NCBI RefSeq assembly: GCF_049933045.1
Contig: NZ_CP187926.1
Coordinates: 3,162,001-3,226,000 of the forward strand
DNA from: Pseudocolwellia sp049933045
GTDB lineage: Bacteria; Pseudomonadota; Gammaproteobacteria; Enterobacterales; Alteromonadaceae
Length of the DNA stretch: 64,000 bases
Direction of reading: 5' to 3'
Each line of letters starts with the position of its first letter. Within the stretch, counting starts at the first letter, position 1. Below, piece by piece: positions 10,701 to 19,453 of the stretch. The notes beneath the pieces were generated by a model. That model ran no database searches, had not been told where the DNA came from, and saw only the letters and a program-made list of their open reading frames with translations. Position numbers and translations under genes: made by a program.

Positions 10701-11757
10701 TTTCAGTTAACCCTTGTACGTTCAAATGACTAATATATCCGTTATAAACCCCTGCCTTTTTTTCGAACTGAATACTGGTAGGATCCCACGTATTTTTAGG
10801 TGTAATAATGGTTAACGGGCTTGATGCTACATTAAAGGTTTTGAACTCATTATTTTGATTTATACCATCACCAAAGTTTGCTAATAAATATCCTTGGTTG
10901 ATACTAAAAAACTGATCTATATTTTTATGTGTCCAGCTTATTTCATTATTACCTAAAGCAATAAGTAACGACGATGGCATACCTTTTTTAATAGATAACC
11001 AACCATCAAAGTTAATAGCGGAATGAGTGTCTCTGTTGTCTATGGCGAAAATAGTATCAAGCCAAGGTGTGATGTTTAATTGATTAGCTTGAAGGTACAC
11101 TTGACCATCAAGATCCTCGATATCGTCACCATGTAGGTCTAATAAAACTTTAATGTTATTCGATGTTAAGCCATCTAAAATTACGTAGCCTTTGGCTCTA
11201 TGTCTATCGCCATCGTTCAACCAATCAAGTTCATTAATAACCAATACTTTTTCAGTTTGATTGGTTTGAAAAATAATTTGGCTATTATGCAAAGAAAACC
11301 GACTGATTTGATCTAAAAACATCTCCGTGACTCGAGCGATTAAGGGTTTGTCTTTATCAATTTCTTTTGAAGATTTGTGCAAGCTTTTGATAAATACTTG
11401 AGCGCCATCAAGGGTTACATCTTGGGTAATCACACGACCTTTAAGTAAACTTTGCCAGAAGTCTAAATGCACATGAATTTTATCAATGAATATATCGGTA
11501 GATTGGGTTTCTAATAAGCTGACTTGCTTGAGCACGATTGATGGACCTAATTTCTCCCATTCCATACTCAATTTACCAATGCTGATATGACTGCCATTAG
11601 CATTGTTGATGAAGTTTTCTAAACCGTCTTTATAATTTTCAACATAAGGAAGGAATAAGCGTAAGGCACTAATTAATACAGCAAAAATCACCAATAAAAT
11701 GGCAATAGTTTTGTAGACTCTGTTTAACCAACGGTTAATTACGCGAGAAGTGCTCAT
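7765..11757 (-). CDS. yhdP: YhdP family AsmA-like envelope protein
   Basis: 1330 residues with a single N-terminal membrane anchor (about residues 13-32), then a very long periplasmic region. The AsmA/DUF3971-type part continues to near residue 1250. YhdP belongs to the TamB/YhdP/YdbH group of bridge-like proteins. In E. coli these carry phospholipids between the inner and outer membranes and support the outer-membrane barrier. The length is as expected for the family (about 1270 in E. coli). The C-terminal tail is acidic and proline-rich. The gene sits between rng and the amidase as in many relatives. Confidence 0.93.
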   Translation of the reverse strand: MSTSRVINRWLNRVYKTIAILLVIFAVLISALRLFLPYVENYKDGLENFINNANGSHISIGKLSMEWEKLGPSIVLKQVSLLETQSTDIFIDKIHVHLDFWQSLLKGRVITQDVTLDGAQVFIKSLHKSSKEIDKDKPLIARVTEMFLDQISRFSLHNSQIIFQTNQTEKVLVINELDWLNDGDRHRAKGYVILDGLTSNNIKVLLDLHGDDIEDLDGQVYLQANQLNITPWLDTIFAIDNRDTHSAINFDGWLSIKKGMPSSLLIALGNNEISWTHKNIDQFFSINQGYLLANFGDGINQNNEFKTFNVASSPLTIITPKNTWDPTSIQFEKKAGVYNGYISHLNVQGLTEISPLFSNNENLTELLTHINPNGFVENLFVQLSENQQSIIADLKDINSYPYEKIPGISNLGGEVSFKDKTLRFKLNAEKGVLDYGEHFVKPIPYNQFYSDSRFTFGEDSWIFSSNDIEFTSDEISVSADVVVEKPQNEDAKMSLLTVINRGDAGLANHYYPQKIMGDVLVNYLNGALVKGNIDQGQVLFNGPLNKFPFENNEGIFTVDLEISDAEFKFQPKWPAIKNFNANLNFTNNSMLITGRSGDLENIDVSGVSVEIEDLKHATILEVNATFDNLKPEYVSNLMEKSPLQKTVGAALKSLVITGPISGDFGVVLPLRKPATGIVKGTVNFSDNNINLQAPNMLFTKVNGQLTFNNDKILTKDINLLWRGMPLALSVNAQDKGILYNTNIEIDADWNTKQWQDQLPEQLQTYGSGNLAWDGILSLNMFNQGGFTYDLDINSTLDTLVLELPEPYAKTSNEKVSANIQVTGQNKNTTINAAIGEQLTFYGVLDHEKVSFNKAHLVLGSEDMLLPTRGFHISSKLAQADVAQWQPFITDVIDCISGFSHPYEPQQTVILESPERITAKVDTLLYGDYSLSDALLTLTKNEQAWLIDINSKEVRSEVILNQDLYENGIEINADFVHLTKLLPDAPINEATELETAMDIAVKQDEINKFNQKFYTQLPPLLVNCESCKLDNLDFGKVSFTIKRDDENQIYLEQFKATRDKFTLNLEGYWSQFENDNITNIQGTLDLKDLEQETEKLGYTPTIKDSGLKSKFAFDWQASPYDFSIAKVNGQFNASLDDGYLAEVPDQARVFSVLSLQSLVRKLSFDFRDIFADGMFYRSIEGDFQMKGGIMYTDNMFMQGAAGDLEVKGNTDLGKEVLDIRMSYKPNVTSSLPALAWIATLNPVTFLAGLALEEVITSKVYYEMNFELTGSMSQPIFKDVNRKTRNISVGKTTPPQIIDELSPPDVILPSNEQELNSESKTIELPKKSEVDG

Positions 11758-11891
11758 TAATTTTACGGCATCACTTATTAATTACATTAGGAAAAATTTT
11801 ACATTGAATATTACATCCCAAAAAATCACTAAAATATCATCTCAGTGGTAACGAAATGTTCGGCTATAACTCTATTATAGCTGAGTTATAA

Positions 11892-13370
11892 CTAGATCAT
11901 AACAACATCAAACTGTTCTTGATTATACATAAGTTCCGTTTGTATTTTAATATCCTTACCAATAAACACTTCAAGCTCTGCTAAGTTATGATATTCATCA
12001 TTTATCAAGGCTTCACTAACTGCTTTAGAAGCATAAACAATAAACTTGTCAGCATCGTGTGCTCGGTTAACTCTTACAATTTCTCTGAGTATTTCATAAC
12101 AAACACTTTCACATGTTTTTAGATGACCACGACCCGCACAAACCGAACACTCTCCACATAAAATATGTTCGAGACTTTCTCGGGTACGTTTACGTGTCAT
12201 TTCAACAAGCCCTAATGCTGAAAATCCACTGATGCTAAATTTAACATTATCTTTAGCCATAGCATTCTCTAAACTACTTAAAACCCGACGTTGGTGATCT
12301 TTTTCATTCATATCGATAAAATCGACAATGATAATGCCACCTAAGTTTCTTAAACGTAGTTGCCTTGCTATAGCTTGTGTTGCTTCTATATTTGTATTGA
12401 AAATGGTTTCTTCTAGATTACGATGTCCAACAAAAGCACCTGTATTGATATCAACCGTGGTCATAGCTTCTGTTTGATCAATAATTAAGTAGCCACCTGA
12501 CTTTAAATCGATTCGTCGGTGCAACGCTCGTTGTATTTCATTTTCAACATCAAACAAATCAAATATTGGACGCTCACCAGGGTAATACTCAAGACCATGA
12601 CTTAAGTTAGGTGCAAACTCTGCGGTGAACTCAATAACTTGATCATAAGTTAACTTTGAATCGATACGAATACGCTCTAATTCTGTACCAACAAAATCTC
12701 TTAATACGCGGAAAATCAAAGACAAATCTTGATAAATTGCGGTTTTGGTTACTTTGCGCTTTTTTCTTTCAACCACTTTTGCCCAAACTCTTCGTAAAAA
12801 CTCAGCATCTTGTTTAAGCTCTTGCTCTAAAGCACCTTCAGCTGCTGTTCTTACAATAAAGCCATGAACATCATCACAAAATGGTGTGATGATTTTTTTC
12901 AAACGATTACGTTCTTTTTCATCTTCAATACGCTGCGAAATGCCTGCTCTACCTGTTTCAGGCATCAAGACTAAGTAACGTGCTGCGATAGTAATATCTG
13001 TAGTTAAACGTGCACCTTTAGTTCCTAAAGGCTCTTTAACAACCTGCACCATTAAGTGCTGACCTTCTCGAACTAAGGTACGAATATCAGGAACTTGATC
13101 GCTTGATGATTCATTAGCTGAATCGTCTTTATTAAGAATAAGTTTCGAATTAATATCAGAGGCATGCAAAAAAGCGGCTTTGTCTAAACTAATATCAACA
13201 AAGGCAGCTTGCATTCCAGGTAAAACTCTAATGATTTTACCTAAATATATGTTACCGACAATGCCACGGTTAGCTTCACGTTCAACATGAACTTCTTGTA
13301 ATGTGCCATTTTCGATTAGTGCAACGCGAGTTTCACTAGGTGTTACGTTTACCAGTAACTCTCCACTCAT
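11892..13370 (-). CDS. rng: Ribonuclease G
   Basis: 492 residues, typical for RNase G, without the long C-terminal scaffold of RNase E. An N-terminal S1 domain (about residues 35-125) precedes the RNase E/G catalytic core. The two metal-binding aspartates lie in TTVDINTGAFVG and GGIIIVDFIDM, and the zinc-link cysteines in CGECSVCAGRG (about residues 408-418). It is a cytoplasmic 5'-end-dependent endoribonuclease that matures the 5' end of 16S rRNA and decays some mRNAs. Its ATG overlaps the end of the Maf gene by 4 bases, so the two are coupled. Confidence 0.97.
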   Translation of the reverse strand: MSGELLVNVTPSETRVALIENGTLQEVHVEREANRGIVGNIYLGKIIRVLPGMQAAFVDISLDKAAFLHASDINSKLILNKDDSANESSSDQVPDIRTLVREGQHLMVQVVKEPLGTKGARLTTDITIAARYLVLMPETGRAGISQRIEDEKERNRLKKIITPFCDDVHGFIVRTAAEGALEQELKQDAEFLRRVWAKVVERKKRKVTKTAIYQDLSLIFRVLRDFVGTELERIRIDSKLTYDQVIEFTAEFAPNLSHGLEYYPGERPIFDLFDVENEIQRALHRRIDLKSGGYLIIDQTEAMTTVDINTGAFVGHRNLEETIFNTNIEATQAIARQLRLRNLGGIIIVDFIDMNEKDHQRRVLSSLENAMAKDNVKFSISGFSALGLVEMTRKRTRESLEHILCGECSVCAGRGHLKTCESVCYEILREIVRVNRAHDADKFIVYASKAVSEALINDEYHNLAELEVFIGKDIKIQTELMYNQEQFDVVMI

Positions 13371-13981
13371 ATCTTATCCTCTGATCTACATTGTATTGGC
13401 GTATGTACACCAAATTTAGACAGTAATTGTGCCGTTTCATATAAAGGTAAACCAACTACGGCGGAATAACTACCTGAAATATTAATAACAAATTGTGCAG
13501 CTATGCCTTGAATGCCATAAGACCCAGCTTTGTCTTGAGGTTCACCTGTTTCCCAGTAGCACGTAATTTCATCTAAACTAAGGACTTTAAACGTAACATC
13601 TGTTGTTATGGCCTCTGATAGTACTTTATCTTTACTGATTACGGCTATAGAAGTTAATACTTGGTGGGTATTGCCTGATAGCATTTGCAGCTGCGCAATA
13701 CATTCATCAAGATCAGCAGGCTTTCCTAAAATACAGTCGTTATAAACTACGCTAGTATCTGAACCTAATACAACAGCAGAATCTTGATGCGATTCTTCTA
13801 TATTTTGATAAGAGGCTTGGGCTTTTTCAATCGCTAATCTATTAACGTAATCGAAGGGTGTTTCGTTCCCTTTAATATCTTCATTAATATTGGCAGGTTT
13901 ACACGTAAACGTATAACCAATTTGTGTAAGCAATTCTTGTCGGCGAGGAGATTGTGAAGCTAAAACTAAAGATAATGTCAT
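13367..13981 (-). CDS. maf: Maf family nucleotide pyrophosphatase (dTTP/UTP, YhdE type)
   Basis: 204 residues. The N-terminal SQSPRRQELL motif, the catalytic-region GSDTSVVYND and KPAD, and KAGSYGIQG near residue 150 are those of the YhdE branch. This branch hydrolyses dTTP, UTP and modified pyrimidine nucleotides to monophosphates, as house-cleaning in the cytoplasm. It sits between mreD and rng, the usual place for this paralogue (orfE/yhdE) in enteric and marine gammaproteobacteria. Confidence 0.93.
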   Translation of the reverse strand: MTLSLVLASQSPRRQELLTQIGYTFTCKPANINEDIKGNETPFDYVNRLAIEKAQASYQNIEESHQDSAVVLGSDTSVVYNDCILGKPADLDECIAQLQMLSGNTHQVLTSIAVISKDKVLSEAITTDVTFKVLSLDEITCYWETGEPQDKAGSYGIQGIAAQFVINISGSYSAVVGLPLYETAQLLSKFGVHTPIQCRSEDKI

Positions 13982-14023
13982 AAGGTTGTCTTTTTATATC
14001 TGGTTAGAAGTAGCTATGAGATG

Positions 14024-14503
14024 CTATTTAATCTGAAAATGGCGACGTATTTTTCTTAATAAAAATAGTGCCCATGGCCATAAAATGATAGTTGTAATAA
14101 CGGGATATAAATAACTTGGGAGAAAAACAACATCCGTTAAAAATCGCTGTATCCAAAATACAAGTAAATGGTACAAAGCAGCAACAACACCTACAATAAT
14201 AGACTGCTGCCAGATAGAGAAGTTTCTAATTTTTTGAAAGTTTTCAGCAATAATAAATACACTAATGGCTAATGCTGCAGCATGAACACCTAATATAGAC
14301 CCTAAAAGTACATCTAAAATAAAACCTAATACCCAAGCGGTAATAACGTTAACACGTGAAGGTAAAGCCAAACACCAATAAATTAAAACCACTAAAACCC
14401 AATCAGGCCTAAAGGCATCAACACTTAGCGGCATAGGTATAATACTAGCGATTAACGCTAATAATAATGTTAATAAAATAATAATACCGTTATGAGCTAG
14501 CAT
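14024..14503 (-). CDS. mreD: Rod shape-determining protein MreD
   Basis: 159 residues, almost entirely hydrophobic with about five membrane helices, as in E. coli MreD (162 residues). The motif RPDWVLVVLIYWCLALPSRVN near residues 32-52 is typical. MreD is the inner-membrane partner of MreC and MreB in the elongasome that directs lateral wall synthesis. Its start overlaps the mreC stop by 14 bases. Confidence 0.95.
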   Translation of the reverse strand: MLAHNGIIILLTLLLALIASIIPMPLSVDAFRPDWVLVVLIYWCLALPSRVNVITAWVLGFILDVLLGSILGVHAAALAISVFIIAENFQKIRNFSIWQQSIIVGVVAALYHLLVFWIQRFLTDVVFLPSYLYPVITTIILWPWALFLLRKIRRHFQIK

Positions 14504-15434
14504 TATTGGTCACCTTAGTAGTGTCTGTACTTTTTGTTTCAACTTCTTTTGTCTCAGTTTCGGCAGGCGTTTTAGTGCTCTTCTTATTATCGATAACGTC
14601 AGCAGTTTCAGCTTCATTTCCTGTCCAAAGCAATAACAAATAACGTAAGCGATCTATTTGTGCAACAGGCTTACTGTAAAGTTGAGCAAAAGCGCGAGAT
14701 TCATCTTGATTCACTTTTATAATCGTTGAAACGGGATAACCCTCAGGGTATTTGCCACCTAAACCTGAAGTGACTAAAACGTCACCTGTTTTTACATCAC
14801 TACTGTGCGGTACAAAATTATGTATTAATGTATCTATATGCCCCATGCCATTCGCTATCATACGTATTCCGTTACGACTTACACGCACAGGTACAGCATG
14901 AGTAACATCTGTAATTAAAATCACACGGCTACTTATGGTGCCAACGTTCTGAATTTGTCCAACAATGCCTCGTTCATCAACAACAGCCTGCCCTTCGTAA
15001 ACACCATCATTTGCACCACGGTTTATCACAATTTGATGAGTATAAGGGTCACTATCTACCGCAATAACTTCCGCAACCATCTTTCTCGTCTCTTTACGTA
15101 CAGGAGATTCAAGTAACGAGCGTAAACGGATGTTTTCTTTCTCAAGCATGGAAAGTTGCATGAGTTGTTCACGTAAAAGTAATTCATCTACTTCATAACG
15201 TTGATTTTGTTCGATGAGATCTTGTCGAGAAGTAAGGTTTTCAGCTGTCCAAGTCATCATGCGCTTTGGAGCTGTAGCTAAATATTGAAGAGGACTAACA
15301 AATGACTGTAAATATCCACGAGTAGTTTCAAAACTACTAATGTAGTGATCAAAAAATATCAGGAATATCGAAAAAATCAGCACCAACAAGAGTCGGTGCC
15401 GAGCAGAAGGGCCATGTTTAAATATTGGGCTCAT
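14490..15434 (-). CDS. mreC: Cell shape protein MreC
   Basis: 314 residues: a short cytoplasmic N-terminus, one membrane helix (about residues 14-30), a periplasmic coiled coil (about 65-110) and then the beta-rich MreC domain (GANDGVYEGQAVVDERGIVGQ and VTSGLGGKYPEGYPV). The last 45 residues are a Thr/Glu/Lys-rich, low-complexity tail. MreC links MreB filaments to PBP2 and RodA. It lies 43 bases after mreB. Confidence 0.96.
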   Translation of the reverse strand: MSPIFKHGPSARHRLLLVLIFSIFLIFFDHYISSFETTRGYLQSFVSPLQYLATAPKRMMTWTAENLTSRQDLIEQNQRYEVDELLLREQLMQLSMLEKENIRLRSLLESPVRKETRKMVAEVIAVDSDPYTHQIVINRGANDGVYEGQAVVDERGIVGQIQNVGTISSRVILITDVTHAVPVRVSRNGIRMIANGMGHIDTLIHNFVPHSSDVKTGDVLVTSGLGGKYPEGYPVSTIIKVNQDESRAFAQLYSKPVAQIDRLRYLLLLWTGNEAETADVIDNKKSTKTPAETETKEVETKSTDTTKVTNNASS

Positions 15435-15477
15435 AGATATAGCTTTATCATTGCTGAATATTTGAGGCTAAGGTTTG

Positions 15478-16521
15478 TTATTCGTAAGAGAATAAATCGC
15501 CGCCATGCATATCAACCATTTCTAAGGCTTTTCCGCCGCCACGTGCAACACACGTTAATGGATCATCAGCTACAACAACAGGTATACCTGTTTCTTCCAT
15601 TAATAAACGGTCTAAATCTTTTAATAAAGCACCACCGCCTGTTAGTACCATACCTCTTTCTGAGATGTCTGATGCTAATTCTGGAGGAGACTGCTCTAAA
15701 GCAACCATAATCGCGCTAACAATGCCTGTTAGTGGCTCTTGTAGTGCTTCTAAAATTTCATTGCTGTTTAACGTAAAGCTACGTGGAACACCTTCAGCAA
15801 GGTTACGTCCTCTTACTTCAATTTCAACGACTTCTTCGCCAGGATAAGCTGAACCAATTTCATGCTTGATACGCTCAGCAGTGGCTTCACCAATTAAGCT
15901 ACCAAAATTACGACGTACATAGTTGATAATAGCTTCGTCAAATTTGTCGCCGCCAATACGTACTGATGATGAATACACAACACCGTTAAGTGAGATAATA
16001 CCCACTTCAGTTGTACCACCACCTATATCTACAACCATAGAACCTGTAGCTTCTGAAACTGGCATACCTGCACCAATTGCTGCCGCCATTGGCTCATCTA
16101 TAAGATAAACTTCACGTGCGCCTGCACCTTCGGCTGACTCTTTAATTGCTCTACGCTCAACTTGTGTTGAACCACATGGAACACACACTAAAACTCTTGG
16201 GCTTGGGCGTAAAAAGTTATTGCTGTGAATTTGCTTTATAAAATGTTGAAGCATTTTTTCAGTAACAAAAAAGTTAGCGATAACGCCATCTTTCATTGGA
16301 CGAATAGCTTCAATATTACCAGGTGTTCTACCTAGCATTTGCTTAGCAGCAGAACCTACAGCTGCTACACTCTTTGAACCGCCTGATTTGTCTTGTCTAA
16401 TAGCTACAACCGAAGGTTCGTTTAGTACGATACCTTGATCTTTAACATATATCAGCGTGTTAGCTGTTCCCAAATCGATTGATAAGTCATTAGAAAACAT
16501 GCCGCGTAATTTTTTAAACAT
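15478..16521 (-). CDS. mreB: Rod shape-determining actin homologue MreB
   Basis: 347 residues, the exact family length. The actin-fold phosphate loops are clear: DLGTANTLIYV near residue 17, VVDIGGGTTEVGII near 164, and the adenosine-motif GMVLTGGGALLKDLD near 288. MreB filaments under the inner membrane guide the elongation machinery and set rod shape. It is first of mreB-mreC-mreD, with a 345-base spacer separating it from mshP. A possible AAGGA lies about 12 bases before the ATG. Confidence 0.98.
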   Translation of the reverse strand: MFKKLRGMFSNDLSIDLGTANTLIYVKDQGIVLNEPSVVAIRQDKSGGSKSVAAVGSAAKQMLGRTPGNIEAIRPMKDGVIANFFVTEKMLQHFIKQIHSNNFLRPSPRVLVCVPCGSTQVERRAIKESAEGAGAREVYLIDEPMAAAIGAGMPVSEATGSMVVDIGGGTTEVGIISLNGVVYSSSVRIGGDKFDEAIINYVRRNFGSLIGEATAERIKHEIGSAYPGEEVVEIEVRGRNLAEGVPRSFTLNSNEILEALQEPLTGIVSAIMVALEQSPPELASDISERGMVLTGGGALLKDLDRLLMEETGIPVVVADDPLTCVARGGGKALEMVDMHGGDLFSYE

Positions 16522-16866
16522 ACGGTGAAAATGTCCTTTACAAATTGCATAAGAAAATACTCATGCTGTTATCCACGTTTAAAATGATAAAAAACGCAAA
16601 TAAATAGAATTTAAATTTAAGTTGCTAATCATAACCCAGTATCAATCGGATGTGTGCTACCTTTTTTCAAAAATACAGAAATATTTCGTTTTTTATAATA
16701 TTTTAAAAGACATCGACACATGTTGGACTTTAATTTTACATTCGCTATAGACTGAATAAGCAATAACTGAAGGATTAAAATATAAAAATGAATGTAAATA
16801 GAAGTGAAAAATCTAAAATTTGTTACATAATTTGTAGTAAGTGAACTTTTAAATAATTAATTAAAG
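16522..16866. other. Spacer between mshP and mreB
   Basis: No gene seen. It must hold the mreB promoter, but no convincing -35/-10 pair could be chosen. At the mshP stop a perfect A/T-only inverted repeat (AATTAATTAA at 16855-16864, AG, TTAATTAATT at 16867-16876) spans the stop codon; it is too weak to call a terminator. The mshQ gene that follows mshP in Vibrio is absent here. Confidence 0.45.
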
Positions 16867-17337
16867 TTAATTAATTGCTTTAGCCTGAACTTCGATGGTT
16901 CTGGATGTAACTTCACCATTAATTTCACACTGGCCAATACTCGAAATAGTATAATAAGTGGTAGATGATTCGTGAGTTATTGAAGAACATTGCAATGTAG
17001 CTAAACACCCACTCAACCCATCAATACTTGTGAATGATTCATCTCGAGAATTATTGTCGCAAACGCTAGGCGTCCCACCTGATGCTTCAATTAATGGAAA
17101 AACGTTCTGCATTTCGATTTGGATACCCGATTGTGCTGCGTTATAGGCACGAGTCCCTAATACTTCATAAGTATAAGCATCTTCGTTGCTTTCCATTATT
17201 TCAATTAATGCAGCTCCTAATAAAGACATGATCACTAAAATAAAAATACCAATGACTAATGAGCTACCTGTTTGAGTAGTTTTTAACTTTTGATTAAGCA
17301 ATAACATGCTAAATATACTTTTTGAGTTATGGCGCAT
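16867..17337 (-). CDS. mshP: MSHA biogenesis protein MshP
   Basis: About 156 residues from the ATG at 17337. A hydrophobic N-terminal segment (SSLVIGIFILVIMSLLGAAL) is followed by EIMESNEDAYTYEVLGTRAYNAAQSGIQ. This is the PilX/MshP-type pattern with the conserved A-Q-S-G helix. Unlike the pilins it has no GFTLIE cleavage motif. It is thought to be a minor pilus component. Start choice: ATG codons at 17379, 17355, 17337 and 17307 are all in frame. 17337 has a GAGG 12 bases upstream and overlaps mshO by 11 bases. The 3' cysteine-rich part is compatible with disulfides. It is the last msh gene. Confidence 0.8.
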   Translation of the reverse strand: MRHNSKSIFSMLLLNQKLKTTQTGSSLVIGIFILVIMSLLGAALIEIMESNEDAYTYEVLGTRAYNAAQSGIQIEMQNVFPLIEASGGTPSVCDNNSRDESFTSIDGLSGCLATLQCSSITHESSTTYYTISSIGQCEINGEVTSRTIEVQAKAIN

Positions 17338-18187
17338 TTGGAATATGTACCTCATTGTTAAAAACAACAAACTCTTCATTTCTACTAAAAATCAATTTAA
17401 TTAATGCCGTTGAATTCCTAGATTGAGTTGATTCAGATACTCTAAATGGGTATTCCCCTGCAGCGGCATCAAATAGTAAATCAGTCGCCATTAATACACC
17501 GTTAGTGTCAAAAAAAGTAGCGGGTGTTGCATTATCAAAAGGATCATTGCCTACAAAGCGTTTTAGCTCTGTTCTTCTTACACAATAACTGACTTTGCTA
17601 TCAATAAAATACAAACGTTCTGTGGGTGAGTCGGTTTCAAATAAAATATCATTACTAAAGTTAATATCCCATTGTTTACTGTTACCCACCGCTTTTGAAT
17701 CATCAATAATAGCATTTTCTAATAACCAAACTTTATTGCTACTAGCGTTATATATATCGGCTGTATTAAGAGGATAAACGGCAACTTGTACGTCACTTGT
17801 GCCATCTAAAACTAAGCCATTTAAATCAAATTCAACAACAGAAAGTGTTTTACTTTGTACCTCATTAGCATCGCTCGTTGGAATATCTAAATAATGTACT
17901 GCATTTAAAATAGGCGTATATTGAATACATTGAATTTCTGAAGTATGAAAACCCGTAGTCGGATTACTCATCACACTATTAGGTAATGCTGAGCGTAACT
18001 CACGATTTAATCTTTCCATAGAAAATCTTGCGGTAGCAATAATTTCAGAGCGATTTTTCACATCAACAAACATTTCTGAACCTATCTTTAAAAAGCCACT
18101 AATGCCTACAGACAAAACGCCGAGTAAAATAATAACAGTAACCAGCTCAATTAAGGTAAAGCCATTCATTTTTGATAGGCGATTCAT
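17327..18187 (-). CDS. mshO: MSHA minor prepilin MshO
   Basis: 286 residues. The type IV prepilin motif GFTLIELVTV begins at residue 9, after a short positively charged leader, so the prepilin peptidase would cut before F10 and methylate it. The length and the position between mshD and mshP identify it as MshO, a minor pseudopilin-like subunit. The ATG overlaps the mshD stop by one base (TAATG), which indicates coupling. Confidence 0.9.
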   Translation of the reverse strand: MNRLSKMNGFTLIELVTVIILLGVLSVGISGFLKIGSEMFVDVKNRSEIIATARFSMERLNRELRSALPNSVMSNPTTGFHTSEIQCIQYTPILNAVHYLDIPTSDANEVQSKTLSVVEFDLNGLVLDGTSDVQVAVYPLNTADIYNASSNKVWLLENAIIDDSKAVGNSKQWDINFSNDILFETDSPTERLYFIDSKVSYCVRRTELKRFVGNDPFDNATPATFFDTNGVLMATDLLFDAAAGEYPFRVSESTQSRNSTALIKLIFSRNEEFVVFNNEVHIPNAP

Positions 18188-18762
18188 TAGAAGTTAGCCT
18201 TATAACTTGAAAAGGTTATTTCCACACCTTCAGCTGTAGTTACCGTAATAGTAATAAGTTTAGCAATACTAAAGTCACTATCAGGTACACCATCATAATT
18301 ACCATCATTGATGACATTTATATTTACTGTAAAACCTTTGTAAAGATCAGCGAGTGCTGTATCAGAGTTACTACTTAATGAGTCTTCAATAAGTGAATTA
18401 TTAAGATAGTAATTATAATCATCTACGTCATCAAATAAGCTTCTATTATTTCCTTCTTCACTATCAGTTTCATCACCAGAAATAACCGTACACGTTTGAT
18501 CAACATTGCCATCTTTATCTGCGTCTTCTCCACAACGAAGCATTCCACCCATCATATCTGAGTTATCATCAAAAGCTTTACCCATAATTTCGCTCATTAT
18601 GGATTGACCTAATTCAGCGGCTCTAATTTGATGTATTTGTGTTGCGCCTTGCGTGGCTGTAGGCAAGATCATTTGAAAAAGCACTGTGAATGAAATAGAT
18701 AACACCACTATGCCAATAACAAGCTCAATAAGGGTAAAGCCTGATGCTTTTTTATTGTGCAT
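18187..18762 (-). CDS. mshD: MSHA minor prepilin MshD
   Basis: 191 residues. The prepilin signal is ASGFTLIELVIG at residues 6-17. The body is acidic, with a calcium-site-like stretch (DADKDGNVDQTC near residue 75) and a second Asp-rich loop (DGNYDGVPDSDF). This fits the MshD/PulJ-like minor pilins that bind metal. Its start overlaps mshC by 11 bases. Confidence 0.88.
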   Translation of the reverse strand: MHNKKASGFTLIELVIGIVVLSISFTVLFQMILPTATQGATQIHQIRAAELGQSIMSEIMGKAFDDNSDMMGGMLRCGEDADKDGNVDQTCTVISGDETDSEEGNNRSLFDDVDDYNYYLNNSLIEDSLSSNSDTALADLYKGFTVNINVINDGNYDGVPDSDFSIAKLITITVTTAEGVEITFSSYKANF

Positions 18763-19285
18763 GAATAAAACCTTCTGACTCTATAACCACACTTAAGTTA
18801 TCGTTAGCGACAAGCTGAATTTGACACGGGTTGTTGCAGGAAGTAGGTCTGCCCATTGAGTCAAAGGTAAATGACATCACAGGAGAAAATGACAGGCTAT
18901 GAGCATTATCTATTTCAACCGTCGGCACATCCAAGTTATCAGTATTAATATTACAACTAGCACTTACTGATACTTTTTTTGAGGCAACAACAACGGTATG
19001 ACAACCATCTCCATTGGTAGTAACATAATCTTCTGTTTGCTGCATTGCACGTAGCTGAATGTTTCTTAATGTAGAAACTAACTCGGCTTGGTAAGCGTAT
19101 TCTTCAAATCCTTCAGAATTAAACATTTTAGGCGCAACGGTAACGGCTAAAATCCCCATAAGTACAATAACGAGTACTAACTCTATAATGGTAAAACCTT
19201 TATTAGCTCTATTTTTTGAACCTATAAAAGTTTTAATGCGCGATTGCAAAGTAAATGGAATGTTATTTTTATTATTCATAGACAT
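18752..19285 (-). CDS. mshC: MSHA prepilin MshC
   Basis: 177 residues. It has a longer leader than its neighbours, with the cleavage motif NKGFTIIELVLVIVLMG at about residue 28. Cysteine pairs near the C-terminus (SCNNPCQIQL) suggest a disulfide loop as in other pilins. MshC is a minor pilin needed for MSHA assembly in Vibrio. It is the first gene after the mshA terminator. Confidence 0.87.
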   Translation of the reverse strand: MSMNNKNNIPFTLQSRIKTFIGSKNRANKGFTIIELVLVIVLMGILAVTVAPKMFNSEGFEEYAYQAELVSTLRNIQLRAMQQTEDYVTTNGDGCHTVVVASKKVSVSASCNINTDNLDVPTVEIDNAHSLSFSPVMSFTFDSMGRPTSCNNPCQIQLVANDNLSVVIESEGFIHAQ

Positions 19286-19401
19286 AACAAATGAAAAACT
19301 TTCTTAATAGTTAGTACAATGATAGTACATAAATTAGTATCTTGAATCCAAGAAATATCAGCTAGTAATTTATTAAACGCCATATCAACCTAAAAAATGA
19401 A

Positions 19402-19428
19402 TAAAAAAAAGAGAGCCTATGCTCTCTT
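19402..19428 (-). terminator. Intrinsic terminator after mshA
   Basis: On the minus strand AAGAGAGC pairs with GCTCTCTT around an ATAG loop, immediately followed by a run of eight T residues. It lies 26 bases after the mshA stop and 117 bases before mshC. It should stop most transcripts after the major pilin gene and let only some reach mshCDOP. Confidence 0.9.
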
Positions 19429-19453
19429 CTTATATAAAAAATATTATAGAAAA

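Noticed and set aside
15345..15710. 121-codon plus-strand frame across the mreB-mreC junction
   Set aside because: Antisense shadow of two strongly conserved genes; the translation is basic and featureless.
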